From Lobulomyces angularis (lineage: Eukaryota > Chytridiomycota > Chytridiomycetes > Lobulomycetales > Lobulomycetaceae): a DNA stretch of 20,237 bases. Shown here one piece after another: positions 15,879 to 20,237 of the stretch (the first letter of the stretch is position 1; every line of letters begins with the position of its first letter). A program made the translations under genes and the position numbers. Location: NCBI GenBank assembly GCA_027604685.1, contig JADHYX010000395.1:1-20237 (forward strand), in the 5' to 3' direction. The notes under the pieces were generated by a model, which saw only the letters and a list, made by a program, of their open reading frames with translations, ran no database searches and was not told where the DNA came from.

Positions 15879-18586
15879 ATGATTTATGGTGAGTCCTTAT
15901 TTCTTAAAACTTTGCATTGAATTTTATTTATTTGAATCAAAGGATATGTACAGTCCATCAAAGATGCAAAATTTGTAATTGATTGTGTAAAAAAAAATAA
16001 ATTCAAGTTAACTCTTGAAAGGTTAAAAAAAACGGTAAATACATTTAAAAATTTTTTTATTAATGTATATATAATACTTTATAATACATCAGGATGTTGT
16101 AGAATCTGGTGATATCTTTGTTTTTGATGAAGAAAAATCGAATATAAAACGATGGACTGATAATTTACGGTGGTCCCCTTCAAGAATTGATGGTGAATTT
16201 TTGGTAATTATATCATACAACAAATTAATAAAAATTTCTTTATTCAAATATGTATTCTGTATAAACTTTTATTTTTTTTTCAACAAAATTTTTTAACTTT
16301 TTTTTTTTTTAACTTTTTTTTTTTAACTTTTTTTTTTCTATTTTTTTTTTGTTAGGTATATCGTGAATGTGGTTGGATTGATAGAAAAAAGAGAAAAAGT
16401 TATGGTAAATAAAACAAAAAAAATTTTTTTTTTTTTTTAATCAAGATGCAAACATTTTTTTTTAAATATAAAAAGGAGATCTTAAATTAGAAGAGTTTGG
16501 TGAGGGAGGTATAGTTAGCAACGCGCATGGCTCATATTACATTATTGATGATGGTTTATTGAAGCGAACTATCTGCATGTATTATAAATTCATACTTATT
16601 CTTTCTTATCTCTTTGATTTATATTACCAAAAGAAATGGATACCATATCATTTCCTATTATAAAACTTCAGAGATTGATTTGTAAGGACAGTCGGTCACA
16701 TATTGATTTTGATTTTGATTTTTTTTTTAGGTTAAATTCCACGGAGATTAAAGAAGTAGAACCAAAAAAAAGAAATCAAAATACAAATAAGCTCAATAAA
16801 AAGGACTACGCGAGAGCAAAAAGGCGAAAATGTAATATTTCTCCGAATATTCAACAGGAGAAATTATCATTAAGAAATTTTAGTGACGAAATAGAAGAAA
16901 ACAGTGAATTGAGTTCAATAGAGAGTAGTAGTAGTGAGGGTGAAGAGAGGGGAAGTGAAAGAGAAGAACGTATATTATACTCAGATGAAAGTATGATAAC
17001 TTCAGATTTGGAAAAGCAACTATTACAAAAACAAAGGACAGTTTCGCGACGGCCGCAGCGGTTTAAAACTACTGAAAGTCATCATAAAGATACTACCGAT
17101 ATATCCAATATTTCTGCTAATCAGAAAAAAAAAATAAAAAACACCTTGGTAGCGGGTTTAAAGAATACTAAAAATGTAAATAAAGATCAATGGGCGAATG
17201 ATGAATATTTTGAAAATACCACTTCTAATTTGATTGAGGAAGAAGCATATAATATGGTAAAAAAATTGCCGACAAGTGAAGTAAATAATGATTCAAAGAA
17301 AAATTATACAAAAAAAATGCCATGGGAATTGTCAGACGGGGAAGAAGAAGATGAACAAAACTTTACTGAAGAGGAAGAAGATTACACTGTGGAAGAAAAA
17401 TTTTTGATTTATGAAGAAAAAAAAAAAGATATTCCAGCTTTTGATGGTAGCGAGTACACGATGAATTTACCAATAAATAGTGTTGAATCAAACTCCAAAA
17501 GAAAGTTTTGTTTTTTAAATGAAGGTGCAAATAACAAAAAAAAAAAAAAATACTTAAAAAAAATTTAATTTTATTTTTGTAGGCGAAACAGAAAATTTTG
17601 ATAACAACTTTTTTTCAGAAAATAAATACTATTCAAAAAAACCTAAAGTTAATTCTTATACCACTACTATACAAAACGAAGTAAATGAAATGAATTCGAA
17701 AAGTCAATTTGATTTAATAAATGATAACCACCTTAGTACTTTAAACAATTTTGAAGAGGATTTGGAAATTGCAAATACAACTTTAAATAAATTAGGAGAT
17801 GTTGGTAGTTTATTAAACAACGATAAATGCAAAACTCTTGAAGTTTGTGCATTGGAAAGGGTTGACAGGAAAGTAGGGGATAGTGGTTTATATGAATCGG
17901 ATGGGGGTTTTATAAAAGAAAATTCAATCACTGAAAAAGATTTTAAAGAAAACAATGTTTCTAAGACCTTGGATAATGAAAAAAGTAGCTGCATAGCTGA
18001 AGCCGCTTCCATGGTTGAAGAAAAGTTATACACAGAAGGAAAAAATGTTACTAATATACATAAACCCCAAATGGAACTTAGCACTACTTCAGAAGGAGTT
18101 TCCGGTACTGACTATGCACCAGAGGAAAAAAGGAATTATGATAATTCAAAGAAAAATTATATCAAAAATGAAAAAAAAAATCTTCAACAAATATTACCAC
18201 AAAAAGAAACTGTATCGAATATTAATATCAACAAAAACGAATTTTTAACAAATATTGAAAAAAAGTCGGAAAAAGCAAAAGTTGCGAATGATAATTTTAA
18301 TATCGAAAGACTTATTCAGATACAAAAAAAAAAAGGAGTTGGGATTGAATCATATTGTCCAGAAGAAAAAATTGAAACCAACAGTTCCTGTAGAGAAGAA
18401 ATGTACAATAACTATAGCAACTACATTAAAGAAAAAGACAGTAAAGTTTATTCTTCAAACTGTTCCCCTGAGGTTTTTTTTTAGTTCTTTTTTTTTTTTT
18501 AATTTTTCTTATTTTTTTTTTAGGAGGTGGAAATTTGGTTAGAAGCTTTGAAAGCTTTAGGCAATGTATCTAGTAGTTGCTGTTAA
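15879..18586 (+). CDS. WOPR-domain (Gti1/Pac2/Wor1-type) fungal transcription regulator with long acidic tail
   Basis: Nine exons (15879-15888, 15943-16034, 16093-16203, 16356-16404, 16476-16578, 16634-16681, 16731-17524, 17583-18472, 18524-18586) join in phase to 719 codons plus stop. The first exon is only 10 nt (MIYG). The WOPR domain fills residues 1-142: GYVQSIKDAKFVIDCVKK; then SGDIFVFDEEKSNIKRWTD, LRWSPSRIDGEFLVYRE, and after a loop DGLLKRTI and GYHIISYYKTSEID. The FVFDE-IKRWTD-WSPSRI-G-FL-YRE series and the HxxISYY motif are diagnostic of this fungal family, which binds DNA directly and controls morphology, conjugation and development (Wor1, Ryp1, Gti1, Pac2). Residues about 145-720 are low-complexity: a basic patch (KKDYARAKRRK), Ser/Glu blocks, a Glu/Asp-rich segment (SDGEEEDEQNFTEEEEDYT) likely to be an activation region, then Asn/Lys-rich sequence. 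The final short exon encodes EEVEIWLEALKALGNVSSSCC. The typical Thr phosphorylation site near the family N-terminus is not obvious. Confidence 0.9.
16286..16350 (+). repeat. TTTTAAC + T-run repeated three times inside a WOPR intron
   Basis: The third intron of the WOPR gene (16204-16355) contains three tandem units of TTTTAAC followed by 8-12 T, near 16290, 16309 and 16325, then CTA and a final T run before the acceptor GTTAG. They form an extended polypyrimidine region. The AAC may repeat branch-site-like sequence; a role in splicing is inferred. Confidence 0.5.
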
Positions 18587-19084
18587 GAAAAAAATCAAAA
18601 ATCCTTACTTTTTTTTTTTTTAAAAAAATCTTTTTATTTTATTTTTTTTTTTATATAAAATTTAATTTTTATCATCATTAATTTGTTTTTTTTTTTTTTT
18701 TAAAATAAATAAAAAAAAAAAAAGTTATAATAATATATAACTATATTTTTTTTTATCTTTTTTTTGTAATAAATATATTGGAAAATAAAGATATTTTTTT
18801 ATCGAAAAAAAAAATTTATTGGTTTTTCTTTTTTTTTTTATTAAATGAAACATTAAAGGAAAAGATTGAGTTGTATATATAAAATATGGGGGGGGGAGGT
18901 TTCTTTTTTTTTTTATAAAAAAAATCTAAAATAAGAAAATAAAAAAAAAAAAACACAGAGTAAAAAACAAAAAAGAAAAAGGAAAAAAAAGAAAGTTTTT
19001 TTTTTTATTTAAAAAAGAAAGAAAAAAAAAAAGAATTTATATATGTATATTTCGTATTTATTTATTTATTTTTTTTTTTTTTTT
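18587..19084. terminator. AT-rich region between convergent genes, with a nine-G run
   Basis: The WOPR and GT49 genes end here facing each other. The gap is nearly all A and T runs, so termination and polyadenylation of both genes must occur within it; AATAAA-like sequences occur on the plus strand (for example at about 18704-18710 and 18767-18772). At 18888-18896 there is a run of nine G, followed by AGG, that stands out sharply from the composition around it. No gene is seen. Confidence 0.4.
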
Positions 19085-20148
19085 TTAGCAACCCATCATC
19101 TCGTAGACACCTTTTCCTCTAGTGCCAAACATGATAGCATATCTTTTACAAATTTCGTCTACAAAGTTGTTTAAGATGGGTGTATTTCTATGTCTCTGTG
19201 GAAGAAAAAGAAAGAAAAGAGGTTTTTTTAAGAAAAAAAAAGATATAATTAAAATTACCTCAGTTGTTCTGACATCAGGATAACCATGATAACAATGGAT
19301 AACAAAATCATTTGGTAATATGTAAAACTCTAACCCGGCCAAGTATATCTCATACCACCAGGCAGCTTTGTTTCCTCCATAGCCAGTGAAGCGTTCGTCG
19401 CTCCAAGGCACAGTGGTTGTATTGAAAACAGCGTATGGTTCGTAGCGGATGGTATCTGGTTGAATCTGATAGACTTCTTGAGATGTCAACCATTTACTGT
19501 AGCGCGTTGAGGTGTGGCCTTTGTTTTTTTTTCCATGAAAAATTGTTATGTTTTTTCCAAACATGGATACAACCTCCTTCTTGGTCTGAGGAAACTGCTC
19601 AAACTTTGTGTTGACCCACTCATCCTGAAATTCAAAGGCAGGTAAAATAAAGACGCCTTCACCTGATGACAATTTTTGCTTAACAAAGTCATTTTTCATC
19701 AAGGTTGGTAAAAAGCTTCGGTTTACTATAAAGTCGACGTCCAGCGGTAGGATCAACTCGGTTCGACAAAAAAATCTCGCAACATTTCTTAGATAGTTTA
19801 GTTGTCTGGGATATTTGTCGATGACTAAATGGATATCCACTTTGTACTCTAGTAGTAAAAAGTTTTCTGTTATAAAGTGTTTTAATTTCATTAGATTGAC
19901 ATTTAAATTTTCATTGTTGGGAATGTGTAATGTTACTGAAAAAGGACCTTAACAAAAGAAAAAAAAAAATTAAAGGGAATTTTTTATAAAAAAAAAAAAC
20001 GATTATTTTATATTTATATATATATACCATCAAAGGTTGACATGCTATTTAATAAAGTTTCAAATCTGTCAACGGTGATGAGGGTAGTAACAGTTACTTC
20101 GTCAGGTTTTGGTGTACCTTTTTGTTTAAAAAAAAAAGGTTCCAACAT
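19085..20148 (-). CDS. LARGE-type glycosyltransferase family 49 protein (possibly 5' incomplete)
   Basis: Exons 20148-20028, 19947-19259 and 19195-19085 join in phase to 306 codons plus stop. Motifs: TVTTLITVDRFETLLNSMSTFDGPFSVTLHIP (residues about 18-49, strand-helix-strand start of the fold); NYLRNVARF; LILPLDVDFIV, containing the metal-binding DxD motif (DVD); GVFILPAFEFQ; the ERFTGYGGNKAAWWYEIYLAG block; FYILPNDFVIHCYHGYP; and a C-terminal helix ending MMGC at stop 19085-19087. This matches GT49, the LARGE/B4GAT1 group, which transfers glucuronic acid or related sugars in the Golgi. The three key blocks are intact. The ATG at 20146-20148 gives no signal anchor, which the family normally has, and an acceptor (TTTATAG) ends just upstream at about 20159, so an exon carrying the membrane anchor may lie in or beyond 20180-20237. 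The acceptor substrate is unknown. Confidence 0.88.
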
Positions 20149-20237
20149 TTTAAATTGACTATAAAAAAAATAAAAATAAATTAAATAATTATACACAATG
20201 GTTTTAAAAAAAAAAAAAATAAAATTTATAAAAAAAA

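Noticed and set aside
17704..18084. 126-codon minus-strand frame
   Set aside because: It is antisense to WOPR exon 8, which is in phase with both neighbouring exons.
1..20237. CRISPR array, bacterial operon or defence system
   Set aside because: Spliced eukaryotic genes throughout, with no regularly spaced repeats and spacers and no ribosome binding sites.

Overview
The window is very AT-rich nuclear DNA from a eukaryote. It has dense homopolymer A and T runs, short introns (mostly 35-110 nt) with GT donors and T-rich AG acceptors, and small intergenic gaps. No operons, Shine-Dalgarno sites or bacterial features are seen. I joined exons by eye, checking phase and family alignment at most junctions. 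The WOPR (Gti1/Pac2) transcription factor points to a fungus. The MOK-type kinase belongs to a family tied to cilia and flagella, so an early-diverging, zoospore-forming fungus is the best inference. It is not proven: no rRNA, tRNA or mitochondrial marker is present.

Layout. 1-420: AT-rich, perhaps the last exon of a gene to the left. 419-796 (-): small acidic protein. 1023-2515 (-): PAS-kinase-like protein kinase without a PAS domain. 2516-5599: about 3 kb with no intact gene; 3290-5190 (-) reads as a decayed retroelement with capsid-like, zinc-knuckle-like and aspartic-protease-like remnants in the expected order. 5600-6472 (+): TIM22 (6 exons). 6988-7706 (+): bacterial-PH-like domain protein with a Cys-rich segment (3 exons). 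7965-10220 (-): Rad60/Esc2/NIP45-like protein with three SUMO-like domains. 10408-11758 (-): membrane-anchored charged protein of unrecognised family (5 exons). 12152-14751 (-): MOK kinase with a long C-terminal tail. 14752-15878: 1.1 kb divergent intergenic region with an interleaved inverted repeat and GAAACT-rich repeats. 15879-18586 (+): WOPR transcription factor with a long acidic tail (9 exons). 19085-20148 (-): LARGE-type GT49 glycosyltransferase, perhaps missing its 5' end.

The genes look like an ordinary mix of housekeeping and signalling functions: mitochondrial import, genome stability, kinases, transcription and glycosylation. I see no single multi-gene system. The most unusual items are the triple SUMO-like domain architecture, the interleaved inverted repeat between MOK and WOPR, the WOPR protein ending in two cysteines, the decayed retroelement, and the unrecognised membrane protein.
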